NCBI GenBank assembly: GCA_937891465.1
Contig: CALAHF010000104.1
Location: forward strand, 1-64,000
DNA from: an uncultured Verrucomicrobiales bacterium
Lineage (GTDB): Bacteria > Verrucomicrobiota > Verrucomicrobiia > Verrucomicrobiales > DEV007
Direction: 5' to 3'
Length of the DNA stretch: 64,000 nt
Positions 53,682 through 61,599 of the stretch are shown one piece after another (positions within the stretch are counted from its first letter, which is position 1; every line of letters begins with the position of its first letter). The notes under the pieces were generated by a model. It was not told the DNA's origin. It searched no databases and saw only the letters and a list, made by a program, of their open reading frames with translations. The position numbers were made by a program, and so were the translations under genes.

Positions 53682-54410
53682 ATGAAACTGAAAGCATTTA
53701 TTGCAATTACCGGGGCATTCGCGATAACATTCGCCAATGCCGGAGACGCCAAAGCACCAATCGTTATCGAAGACGATCTCGGAGCTACAATCAGCACAGG
53801 TTACGATACCAGCTACATTTTCCGGGGTGAAATCCGCGGCGACAACGCTATCTCGACAGGCCTCGACTACACGCTTACTGCACTTCCAGTGGACGTTGAC
53901 CTCGGCGTTTTCTACGTAAACCCAACTGACAGCCGCAATCAGGGCAACGACGACGAACTCCACATCAGCGCTGCTGTTGCGGGTCCTTCATTCGCTGGAT
54001 TTGATACAGCTGTTAGCGTAACTGCCTTCCTCTACCCTGAGTCAGGCAGCGATGAGACATACGAAGTTGCACTCGGCGTTAGCCGCAGCCTCGGAATCGT
54101 TGACATCTACGCGTCGGTTCACTACGACTTCGAAATCGAAGGCTGGTATGCTGAAGCAGGTGCTGAAAAAGCATTTGGTATCTCTGACAACATGGATCTC
54201 GTGATCGCCTCTGGTGTTTCTTACCAGGATGGCTACCACGCTTCGGGTTCTGACTTCAATCACTTTTACGTTAGCGCATCGCTTCCGATCTCACTTCGGA
54301 GCAACGTTACTTTGACGCCATATGTTGCCGGCCTCGTCGCTCTTGACGCACTTGAAAATGCACAGGACGACGAAGTTCACGGTGGTGTAAGCATCAGCGT
54401 AAATTTCTAA
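53682..54410 (+). CDS. TorF-family putative porin (first of tandem pair)
   Basis: 242 residues with signal peptide (MKLKAFIAITGAFAITFANA). The mature barrel begins with an acidic GDAKAPIVIEDDLGATISTG followed by strands such as YDTSYIFRGEIRGDNAIST and ends HGGVSISVNF with C-terminal Phe. The pattern and length fit TIGR02001/TorF-type outer-membrane proteins. The downstream paralogue is roughly 55-60% identical by eye. It has its own terminator at 54463, so the two are probably transcribed separately. Confidence 0.82.
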   Translation: MKLKAFIAITGAFAITFANAGDAKAPIVIEDDLGATISTGYDTSYIFRGEIRGDNAISTGLDYTLTALPVDVDLGVFYVNPTDSRNQGNDDELHISAAVAGPSFAGFDTAVSVTAFLYPESGSDETYEVALGVSRSLGIVDIYASVHYDFEIEGWYAEAGAEKAFGISDNMDLVIASGVSYQDGYHASGSDFNHFYVSASLPISLRSNVTLTPYVAGLVALDALENAQDDEVHGGVSISVNF

Positions 54411-54462
54411 TCGGATTTCTTCCGACGTAAGTAACTAATTTACAATACCTTGGTTTTAAAAG

Positions 54463-54495
54463 TGCCTCTCGGATTCGTCCGAGGGGCATTTTTTT
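54463..54495 (+). terminator. Rho-independent terminator after first TorF-like gene
   Basis: TGCCTCTCGGA / TCCGAGGGGCA stem with a 4-base loop and seven T. Confidence 0.9.
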
Positions 54496-54648
54496 GTTGT
54501 TTTTTTCTAAGGATTCGTGAAGCTATGCGTTCCGCGGGGTTGGCATTGTCAGAAAAATTCAACACTTGGCATGGCGTTAACCCAACGGAGAGAACCTGAC
54601 TTCGGTCGGATTTGACATCAACAAAACTAAAAACCAAGGTATAACTAA

Positions 54649-55374
54649 ATGAAAATTAAAGCACTTGTTGCAGCAATCGGAGCCTTTGCGGTAGTCGCAA
54701 ACGCTGGAGATCATGTTGACGCAAAAGCACCAATCGTGGCTGAAGAGTCACTCGGTGCTACGATCAGCACAGGATACATGACCAACTACCTTTTCTACGG
54801 GGTAGATTTCGGCGAAAACGCGATTTGGACTGGGATTGATTACACAATCACAGAACTTCCAATTCCTGTTAGCGTTGGCGTATGGTACATTAACCCAACT
54901 TCTGGTTCACAGAACGACGAGCTTGACCTCTATGCGAGCGTTGCTGGTCCTTCTATCGCTGGATTCGATACCTCAATCACAGCTACTGCCTTCCTCTACC
55001 CAGAGCTCGGCAGTGGAGAAACTTATGAAATCGCAGCGGGTGTTACTCGTAGCCTCGGCATCGTAGACATGAGCGCTTCTGCTCACTATGACTTAGAGCT
55101 GGAAGCATGGTATTTCGACACTGGTGTTGAGAAGTCATTCGGCATCTCTGACAACACCGATCTCGTAATCAGCGCTGGCGTTGGCTACTCAATTGATTAT
55201 TTCTCACAGGGTGGTGGCTTAAACCACGCTTACGTTCAGGCTTCGTTGCCAATCGCTCTAAGCAGCAACGTAACGCTCTCTCCTTACATTGGTGGTCTCT
55301 TCGCTCTCGACGCGATTGATTCTATCCAAGACGACATCGTTCACGGTGGTGTTTCTCTTAGCGTTGAATTCTAA
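54649..55374 (+). CDS. TorF-family putative porin (second of tandem pair)
   Basis: 241 residues with signal peptide (MKIKALVAAIGAFAVVANAG). It shares long blocks with the upstream protein: AKAPIV, LGATISTGY, TATAFLYPE and GISDNTDLVIS against GISDNMDLVIA, and the end HGGVSLSVEF. Differences cluster in predicted loops. Tandem duplication with loop divergence is the simplest explanation. The leaders also share AAAACCAAG shortly before the start. It ends with its own terminator at 55409. Confidence 0.82.
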   Translation: MKIKALVAAIGAFAVVANAGDHVDAKAPIVAEESLGATISTGYMTNYLFYGVDFGENAIWTGIDYTITELPIPVSVGVWYINPTSGSQNDELDLYASVAGPSIAGFDTSITATAFLYPELGSGETYEIAAGVTRSLGIVDMSASAHYDLELEAWYFDTGVEKSFGISDNTDLVISAGVGYSIDYFSQGGGLNHAYVQASLPIALSSNVTLSPYIGGLFALDAIDSIQDDIVHGGVSLSVEF

Positions 55375-55408
55375 TTCTTCGCTTCGATAGAAGCTTATTA
55401 CTTTAAAA

Positions 55409-55440
55409 ACGTCCTTCGGTTCGCCGATGGGCGTTTTTTT
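55409..55440 (+). terminator. Rho-independent terminator after second TorF-like gene
   Basis: ACGTCCTTCGG / CCGATGGGCGT imperfect stem followed by seven T. It ends 44 bases before priA. Confidence 0.85.
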
Positions 55441-55484
55441 GTGTTCCGCTTGAAACGGACCGTATTCCATGGGATCAACAGTAC

Positions 55485-57743
55485 ATGCCACTTATCCCGG
55501 TTGCGGCGGTTCTTATCGATGGAGCATCTGACGATCTCCACTTCAGCTACGCGATTCCAGACAATCTCTTTGGAATGGTCGCGGCGGGATGTCGTGTGTC
55601 TATTCCTCTGCGTAATCGAACTGCTTTCGGGACGGTGCTTCACGTCACTGAAGTCGACACTGACGCCACCAAGTATGCGCTGAAGCCCATCACCAGCCTG
55701 CTCGATGACAAACCGATTCTCACCGAGCCGTTGATGAAACTGGCTCACTGGATGTCGGATTATTATCTGGCACCGGTTGAATCTGCCTTTCGCGCAATGA
55801 TACCTCAGGCTGTGCGCTCGCCCGAGTCGGCCGAGAAAACTCGCAAAGTGGTTCGGCTAAAGAGTGAAAACATCGACAGCGAAACCATCGAGAAACTCGG
55901 CAAACGCGCTAAGAAACAGGTCAAAGCCCTCGAATTGCTCAAGGATGCGCCTGAAAACACCATCTCACTGCAGGATTTTTCTGCGAAACATCGGATCGCC
56001 CGTCCATCGATTACCGCTCTCGAGAAACTCGACCTCGTTGAAGTGATCGATGAAACCGTTCAGCGGGATCCTTTTGCAGGCCAAACGTTTGTCGAGTCCG
56101 CTCCCTTAACTCTGAACCCCGAACAAGTCGTCGCGCTGGATGCGGTCGTTCAGGCTTGTGAACTAAACCGGGAAAAACCCGCCAAACCGATTCTGCTCCA
56201 CGGCGTCACCGGAAGCGGAAAGACCGAAGTCTACCTTCAAGCGATTCAGCACTGCCTCGACCAAGGAAGGGGCGCCATCGTTCTCGTTCCCGAAATTTCT
56301 CTCACTCCACAGACCGCCGATCGTTTTAAAACCCGTTTTGCGAAAATACAGGATCAAGTCGCCGTCCTTCACAGCAACCTTTCCGCCGGCGAACGTCATG
56401 ACGAATGGAAGAAAGTGCTCAACCGGCAGGCCAAGATCGTTATTGGCGCCCGCAGCGCTGTATTTGCTCCAATCGAAAATCTCGGACTGATCGTTGTCGA
56501 TGAGGAGCACGAAAATTCCTACAAACAGGAAACCGTTCCCCGCTATCAAGCCCGCGACCTCGCCGTCGTGCGCGGCCACCTCGAAAATTGTGCGGTCCTG
56601 TTGGGAAGTGCCACGCCATCGCTCGAATCATGGAAAAATTGCGACGTCGGAAAATATGATCTCGTTCAGATGAAAAAACGAGTCGATGACCGGGGATTAC
56701 CGCTCGTCCGCGTCATCGACATGCGCCTCGAAGCGCTCAAACAAAAGGGCCAAATCCCAATTTTATCCTCCAAACTCCGGCTCGCGGTCGAAAAGCGACT
56801 CGAACAAGGCGAGCAAACCATTCTCTTTTTGAATCGTCGTGGTTTTGCCCGCTCCATCATGTGCCCGGAATGCGGCTACGTCGCCGAGTGCAAGCACTGC
56901 AGCCTGACGTTGACCGTTCACCGCGAGGAAGATCGCCTCATGTGCCACATGTGTGGCTACTCCCAACTGCCGCCGCGCCAGTGTCCCGAGTGCAAATCAA
57001 AAGCCATCGTCAACGCCGGCTATGGCACGGAACGCGCCGAAGAAACCATTCGGAGGGTCTTCTCCACCGCAAGAGTTGCCCGCGTCGATACCGATTCGAT
57101 GCGTAAGAAAAATCAGCTCCGCGATACCCTGGCTCAATTCAAAGCCAAAAAGATCGACATTCTTCTCGGAACGCAAATGATCGCCAAAGGGCTTCACTTT
57201 CCCAACGTGACGCTCGTGGGGATTTTGAATTCCGACGTCGGCCTTCACATTCCCGATTTCCGCGCCGGAGAACGCACCTTTCAGCTGATCACACAAGTTG
57301 CTGGTCGAGCTGGGCGAGGCGATATCGCCGGCGAAGTCGTCGTTCAAACCTACACGCCGCATCACTCAGCGATTCAGTTCGGCCGCCATCACGATTTCGA
57401 AGGATTTGCCGACGAAGAAATTCAAATGCGAAAGCAGTTTCATCACCCACCCTATTTTCACCTCGCGATCATCACAGTTCGGTCAACCCACCAGCAGCGC
57501 GCCGAATTTTCCCTGCAAACGCTTCATACGCGACTGAAACGGAATCTCCCTGATGACATTGGCATGACCGAGCCGCTGCCGTCACCACTGATTCGTTCCC
57601 ACGACCAATGGCGGTTTCAGATCATGCTGAAATCCGTGAATCCCCGCAGCATCGCTGGCCACATTCGATCGATCATCAAAGACCTCACTTTTCCTGACGA
57701 TGTGATTGTCACCGTGGACATGGACCCGCATAATTTAAGTTAA
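55485..57743 (+). CDS. priA: Primosomal protein N' (replication restart helicase PriA)
   Basis: 752 residues, full length. The N-terminal 3'-DNA-binding domain starts PLIPVAAVLIDGASDDLHF. The helicase core has Walker A GVTGSGKTEVY (about residue 240), DEEH in VVDEEHENSYKQ, and motif VI QVAGRAGRGD. The zinc domain shows four Cys pairs: CPEC, CKHC, CHMC, CPEC, between about 460 and 505. The C-terminal domain is present. It reloads the replisome at stalled forks. No other primosome gene is near. The ATG at 55485 matches the family N-terminus. Confidence 0.96.
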   Translation: MPLIPVAAVLIDGASDDLHFSYAIPDNLFGMVAAGCRVSIPLRNRTAFGTVLHVTEVDTDATKYALKPITSLLDDKPILTEPLMKLAHWMSDYYLAPVESAFRAMIPQAVRSPESAEKTRKVVRLKSENIDSETIEKLGKRAKKQVKALELLKDAPENTISLQDFSAKHRIARPSITALEKLDLVEVIDETVQRDPFAGQTFVESAPLTLNPEQVVALDAVVQACELNREKPAKPILLHGVTGSGKTEVYLQAIQHCLDQGRGAIVLVPEISLTPQTADRFKTRFAKIQDQVAVLHSNLSAGERHDEWKKVLNRQAKIVIGARSAVFAPIENLGLIVVDEEHENSYKQETVPRYQARDLAVVRGHLENCAVLLGSATPSLESWKNCDVGKYDLVQMKKRVDDRGLPLVRVIDMRLEALKQKGQIPILSSKLRLAVEKRLEQGEQTILFLNRRGFARSIMCPECGYVAECKHCSLTLTVHREEDRLMCHMCGYSQLPPRQCPECKSKAIVNAGYGTERAEETIRRVFSTARVARVDTDSMRKKNQLRDTLAQFKAKKIDILLGTQMIAKGLHFPNVTLVGILNSDVGLHIPDFRAGERTFQLITQVAGRAGRGDIAGEVVVQTYTPHHSAIQFGRHHDFEGFADEEIQMRKQFHHPPYFHLAIITVRSTHQQRAEFSLQTLHTRLKRNLPDDIGMTEPLPSPLIRSHDQWRFQIMLKSVNPRSIAGHIRSIIKDLTFPDDVIVTVDMDPHNLS

Positions 57744-57828
57744 TTCGAACCATCAGGGCGACAAGCTGGCTTGCCAGCGGTCTGAGGATTCCGCGACAGT
57801 GGAACCGAAAGACAGCCCTGATAGGAAA

Positions 57829-57868
57829 AAACAGTATACGTTCAACGAACGCACCTTGTTGGATCGTA
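57829..57868 (+). repeat. Intergenic palindrome family, copy 9
   Basis: AAACAGTATACG, loop TTCAACGAAC, arm GCACCTTGTTGGATCGTA. It ends 17 bases before the SDR start codon and so may lie within its leader. Confidence 0.75.
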
Positions 57869-57884
57869 AAAACTTATTCTTAAA

Positions 57885-58673
57885 ATGGACCTAGGACTCA
57901 AAGATAAATCTGTTCTCGTAATGGCTTCCAGTGGAGGAATCGGCCGCGGAGTTGCGACTGAATTCGCCCGCGAAGGCGCCAACGTCATGCTGTTCGCAAG
58001 ATCGGCTGACAAACTTGCTGCCACCGCCGCGGCGATCGGCGAAGAAACTGGAAAGACTCCGCTGTGGACGGCAGGCGACATGAAAAATGCTAAGGACGTT
58101 TCTGCCGTGGTTCAAAAAACCGCCTCTGAATTTGGTGGCATCTGGGCGCTTTTCAACAATACGGGCGGGCCGCCTCCGGGGCAATTTGAGTCCTTTGATG
58201 ACGAAGCCTGGCAATCCGCGTTCGAATTAACGACCCTCGGCTATGTTCGTGCGATTCGCGCGTGCTTTCCCCACATGAAAAACGCCGGCGGTGGCCGAAT
58301 TGTCAGCAACACCTCGGTTTCAACGAAAGAAGCGATCGATGGGTTACTTCTCTCGAACGTCTTCCGCTCGGGTTTGGTGGGATTGGGCAAAACACTCGCT
58401 CGCGAGCTTGGACCGGATGGAATTCTTGTGAACACAGTTGGGCCTGGGCGAATTGATACCGACCGTATCGAACAGCTCGATACGATTTGGGCTGGGCAAA
58501 AAGGAATTTCGGTCGAAGAACAGCGCAAGGATTCTCAGGCGTCGATCCCGCTTCGCAGCTACGGGGAACCGGCCGATTTCGGGCGTGTCGTTGCGTTTCT
58601 TTCCTCCACCGCCAACGCCTACGTGACCGGCCAAAATATTTTGATCGATGGCGGAATGGTTCCCGCTTACTGA
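57885..58673 (+). CDS. SDR-family oxidoreductase with atypical active site
   Basis: 262 residues. Rossmann motif ASSGGIGRGVA near residue 14, NNTGGPPPG for the usual NNAG, and the C-terminal VTGQNILIDGGMVPAY. At the catalytic YxxxK position the sequence is SNVFR (LLLSNVFRSGLVGLGKTLA), so Tyr and Lys are replaced by Ser and Arg. A recognisable group of FabG-like proteins shares this SNxxR pattern, so it is not degenerate, but its activity is unclear. rdgB begins six bases downstream, suggesting an operon. Confidence 0.88.
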   Translation: MDLGLKDKSVLVMASSGGIGRGVATEFAREGANVMLFARSADKLAATAAAIGEETGKTPLWTAGDMKNAKDVSAVVQKTASEFGGIWALFNNTGGPPPGQFESFDDEAWQSAFELTTLGYVRAIRACFPHMKNAGGGRIVSNTSVSTKEAIDGLLLSNVFRSGLVGLGKTLARELGPDGILVNTVGPGRIDTDRIEQLDTIWAGQKGISVEEQRKDSQASIPLRSYGEPADFGRVVAFLSSTANAYVTGQNILIDGGMVPAY

Positions 58674-58679
58674 TTTTCC

Positions 58680-59273
58680 ATGAACGAAAAAACGCTGGTC
58701 ATCGCGACCCACAACGCTCATAAAACCGAAGAAATTCGTGAGATTCTCGGGAATTTTTTCGATGAAATTAAGGACCTGTCGGCTTTCCCCGAAATCCCTG
58801 AAGCCGACGAAACCGGCACGACGTTTTCCGCAAACGCAGCGATCAAAGCGTTGGGAGCCAGCTCGATTTTACCAACCGCGCTTGTTCTAGCTGACGACTC
58901 TGGACTCGAAGTCGATGCGCTGGATGGCGCCCCGGGAGTTTACTCAGCACGATTTTCCGGCGAAAACGCCACAGATAAATCGAATCGCGATAAATTGATG
59001 ACTGATCTCGGCGACGGCGAAAATCGCACCGCTCGATTTCGTTGCGTGCTGTCACTCGCTCGCGGTGGAGTGGTCATTGAGGAATTCGACGGCGCGGTTG
59101 AAGGAACGATCGCGACTAAAGAACTCGGCAGTGGCGGATTCGGTTACGATTCTCTTTTCATTCCAGAAGGGCATTCCGAATCTTTTGGCCAACTTCCGGC
59201 GGAAACCAAAAACGGAATGAGCCATCGCGGGAACGCGCTTGAAAAACTCAAAGCCTGGCTCAAAGCCCATTGA
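58680..59273 (+). CDS. rdgB: dITP/XTP pyrophosphatase
   Basis: 197 residues, the normal length. Motifs: ATHNAHKTEEIREIL (substrate phosphate binding), ADDSGLEVDALDGAPGVYSA with the catalytic Asp, GGFGYDSLF and MSHRGNALEKL. It removes non-canonical purine triphosphates from the nucleotide pool. It shares a transcript with the SDR gene (six-base spacing) and converges on the thioredoxin-like gene, with a terminator between. Confidence 0.95.
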   Translation: MNEKTLVIATHNAHKTEEIREILGNFFDEIKDLSAFPEIPEADETGTTFSANAAIKALGASSILPTALVLADDSGLEVDALDGAPGVYSARFSGENATDKSNRDKLMTDLGDGENRTARFRCVLSLARGGVVIEEFDGAVEGTIATKELGSGGFGYDSLFIPEGHSESFGQLPAETKNGMSHRGNALEKLKAWLKAH

Positions 59274-59284
59274 TTATTTGTGGA

Positions 59285-59323
59285 AACAAAAAAGCCCCGC
59301 CGAATTGAATCCGACAGGGCTTT
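59285..59323 (-). terminator. Rho-independent terminator between rdgB and the selenoprotein gene
   Basis: AAAGCCC / GGGCTTT stem; in the minus direction it is followed by six T, so it mainly serves the thioredoxin-like gene. The plus direction ends in a weaker T-run. Confidence 0.78.
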
Positions 59324-59350
59324 AAAGATTTTTGAACCAGTTTTTTAAGA

Positions 59351-59857
59351 TTAGCCTTCGACGAGTTCGTTGAGCTTTTTCATGACTTCAGCTTTGTCGT
59401 TGCTGATCATGGTGCCGTCGGGCTTCAGCAGCACAACGTTCGGGATGAACCCGGTAGAACCAGTCTTAATAAGCTCTTGGGCCTTATCGCGGCCTTCGAG
59501 TTTCAAACCTGGAAAGTTTACTTTTTTGACATACGCATCGTTTCCAGCCTTCTCCCGGTCGTATCCGACCAGAACGAGCTGAAATTTACTTTTGTCACCG
59601 AGAGCGAGATTTTTTTCATTGATCGAAGCCAACTGCTTCGTTACTGCGCCACAAGCGCCTCACCACGAGGCAGAGTGATAGAGCACGTAAAATTCCGGAG
59701 CGCCTTTGAGCTCGGCATCAACGATTTTATTTTCTTGAGCGACGATCAGCTTGCCCTTGAGCGTTGCTGAAACTTTGTCGTCCGCGGCCTTGTCCTGAGC
59801 ATTCAGGCTCGCGGCAAGCCCGACGAGGGCGACCGCTGCAAATTTAATTAATTTCAT
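59351..59857 (-). CDS. Probable selenoprotein: exported thioredoxin-fold protein with TGA-encoded Sec66
   Basis: 168 residues if TGA at 59662-59660 is read through. Signal peptide MKLIKFAAVALVGLAASLNA is followed by a thioredoxin fold: FYVLYHSASW, then TGA, then GACGAVTKQLASINEKN. The TGA sits exactly at the first Cys of W-C-x-x-C, giving W65-U66-G67-A68-C69. The frame then stays open for 102 codons and contains the tryparedoxin/TlpA-like LVLVGYDREKAGND and the cis-Pro segment TGFIPNVVLLKPDG, so this is not decay. A hairpin 20 bases after the TGA has SECIS features. A Cys-to-stop mutation remains possible. Taken as stop-bounded, it would be split into 59660 and 59632 frames, which makes little sense. 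sel genes are not in the window. Confidence 0.82.
59624..59662 (-). promoter_or_regulatory. Candidate bacterial SECIS element with its UGA codon
   Basis: From the UGA (59662-59660) the mRNA has 19 bases, then CGAAGC (59640-59635), loop AGUUG and GCUUCG (59629-59624). The perfect 6-bp stem, 5-base loop with G at the second position and 25 bases from UGA to loop all fit the general bacterial SECIS pattern. A small GCGC/GCGC hairpin lies between UGA and the stem. Confidence 0.7.
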
Positions 59858-59998
59858 GGGTTTTGTATGGGTGTGGTTCAAAGTCTGAAACGATACAGCG
59901 GCATCCAGCATAGAACTTTTCTAAAAATTCTACCTTTTCTTAGTTCGTCGCATCATTGTGAGCTTGTCGAATTGGGTTCGATACGGCTCAATTTTAAA

Positions 59999-61426
59999 AT
60001 GAAACACCGACTTGCTGCAGGAGTGGCACTGGCCATCACTACCCTTTTCTTTTCGGGAAAAATTGAGGCAGCTGATCAGCCGAATTTCCTCATCATCGTC
60101 GCTGATGATTGCACCCACAATGATCTGTCGATCTATGGCGGGCGAAACGCGAAGACGCCCAATATCGATGCGCTGGCTGCGGGCGGACTCACATTTAACA
60201 ACGCTTACCTTTCAGAAGCGATGTGTCAGCCGTGTCGCGCTGAACTTTATTCCGGCCAATTCCCAATGCGAAATGGCTGTGCGTGGAATCATTCAGCCAG
60301 TCGCGCGACAACCAAAAGCCTTCCGCATTTTCTAGAGCCGGCTGGCTATCGCGTCGGACTTTCTGGAAAAGTTCATGTGAAACCCGCTAAAACATTTCCT
60401 TTTGAAGTTGTTCCCGGTTTCGAAAAAAGCTGCGTTCGGGATGTTACCCAGGATCATGATCTCGCACCCATGAATGAATTCATGACCCGCGATGACAAAG
60501 CGCCGTTTTGTCTCGTGGTTGCTCTCGTTGATCCGCACGTTCCGTGGACAATGGGCGATGCCTCTCAATATCCGCCAAAGAAAATCAAGCTGCCCGCCAA
60601 CCTTGCTGATACTCCTCTGACCCGCGATCACTTCGGTGATTACCTCGCTGAAATCACATACATGGATGGCCAGGTCGGCGATATCATGGCTGCGCTCGAA
60701 GCTTCCGGCAAAAAGGAAGAGACCATCGTTCTTTTCACGTCCGAGCAAGGGTCTCAGTTCCCCGGTTGCAAATGGACAAACTGGGATACCGGCGTTCACA
60801 CCGCTTTGGTTGCTTCATGGCCAGATAAAATCGCTGCCGGAAAACGGACCGACGCCATCGTTCAATACGCTGACATCGCCCCAACGTTGCTCGAGCTTGC
60901 CTCAGCCAAAAACCCAACCGATCAAACCTTTGACGGCATCAGCTTCGCCGACGTGTTGCTCAGCAAAGCAGACACCCATCGTGAATTTGCTTTCGGAATT
61001 CACAACAATCTTCCCGAAGGCCCGTCCTATCCGATCCGCACGGTGACTGATGGCCAATTCCGCTACATTCGAAATTTGATGCCTGACGAGCTTTACATTG
61101 AAAAACACCTCATGGGCGGCGGACGTTTTAATAATCCGTATTGGGCGACATGGGTCGGAGCAGATCCACTCAAGCAAAAGCCCGCCTACGATCTCGTAAA
61201 ACGCTACATGAGCCGTCCCGCCGAGCAGCTTTATTTCACGGCGAGCGATCCCTATGAAATGAAAAATCTCGCGGATGATCCGGCTCACGCTGAATTGAAA
61301 AAGAAACTCAGCGCTGAATTGGATGCGTGGATGAAGGCTCAGAATGATCCCGGTGCTGCGGTGGATACGCCCGAGGAACTGAAGAATTCACGGCAGGGGA
61401 AGCATCAGTTTGGGAATGCGGATTGA
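59999..61426 (+). CDS. Exported sulfatase
   Basis: 475 residues from the ATG at 59999 with signal peptide (MKHRLAAGVALAITTLFFSG). Sulfatase N-terminal signature PNFLIIVADDCTHNDLSIYG, and the formylglycine-forming motif CQPCRAELYSG with Cys76 in the C-x-P-x-R context. Then LSGKVHVKP, DPHVPWTMGD, and VLFTSEQGSQFPGCKWTNWD for the second metal and substrate half. The C-terminal domain includes ELYDxxxDPxE-like TASDPYEMKNLADDP. It removes sulfate from an unknown glycan or other ester in the periplasm. No formylglycine-generating enzyme is in the window. Confidence 0.92.
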   Translation: MKHRLAAGVALAITTLFFSGKIEAADQPNFLIIVADDCTHNDLSIYGGRNAKTPNIDALAAGGLTFNNAYLSEAMCQPCRAELYSGQFPMRNGCAWNHSASRATTKSLPHFLEPAGYRVGLSGKVHVKPAKTFPFEVVPGFEKSCVRDVTQDHDLAPMNEFMTRDDKAPFCLVVALVDPHVPWTMGDASQYPPKKIKLPANLADTPLTRDHFGDYLAEITYMDGQVGDIMAALEASGKKEETIVLFTSEQGSQFPGCKWTNWDTGVHTALVASWPDKIAAGKRTDAIVQYADIAPTLLELASAKNPTDQTFDGISFADVLLSKADTHREFAFGIHNNLPEGPSYPIRTVTDGQFRYIRNLMPDELYIEKHLMGGGRFNNPYWATWVGADPLKQKPAYDLVKRYMSRPAEQLYFTASDPYEMKNLADDPAHAELKKKLSAELDAWMKAQNDPGAAVDTPEELKNSRQGKHQFGNAD

Positions 61427-61599
61427 AATGGTTGCGGGGTTTGATTTGGATCACCGATCCGAAAATTCATTCAACAGCCTCCAAGGCAGAAATCTGAAAG
61501 TTAGCCATCTCAGATGCAAACTGAAGCGCTGCTGAAATCTGATCATGGCACTTCTCGGGAATCACTGCCTGCAAGTGCTCCTGGAATCTTGGCTACAAA

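Noticed and set aside
3841-57868. CRISPR interpretation of the repeated palindromes
   Set aside because: Copies are kilobases apart, differ in sequence, have no regular spacers and no cas genes are present.
59351-59632. Independent small gene starting MASINEKN at 59632
   Set aside because: The ATG-like start lies in the middle of a thioredoxin fold, without ribosome site, and the same frame upstream encodes the missing signal peptide and first strand. Read-through of TGA as Sec explains both parts.
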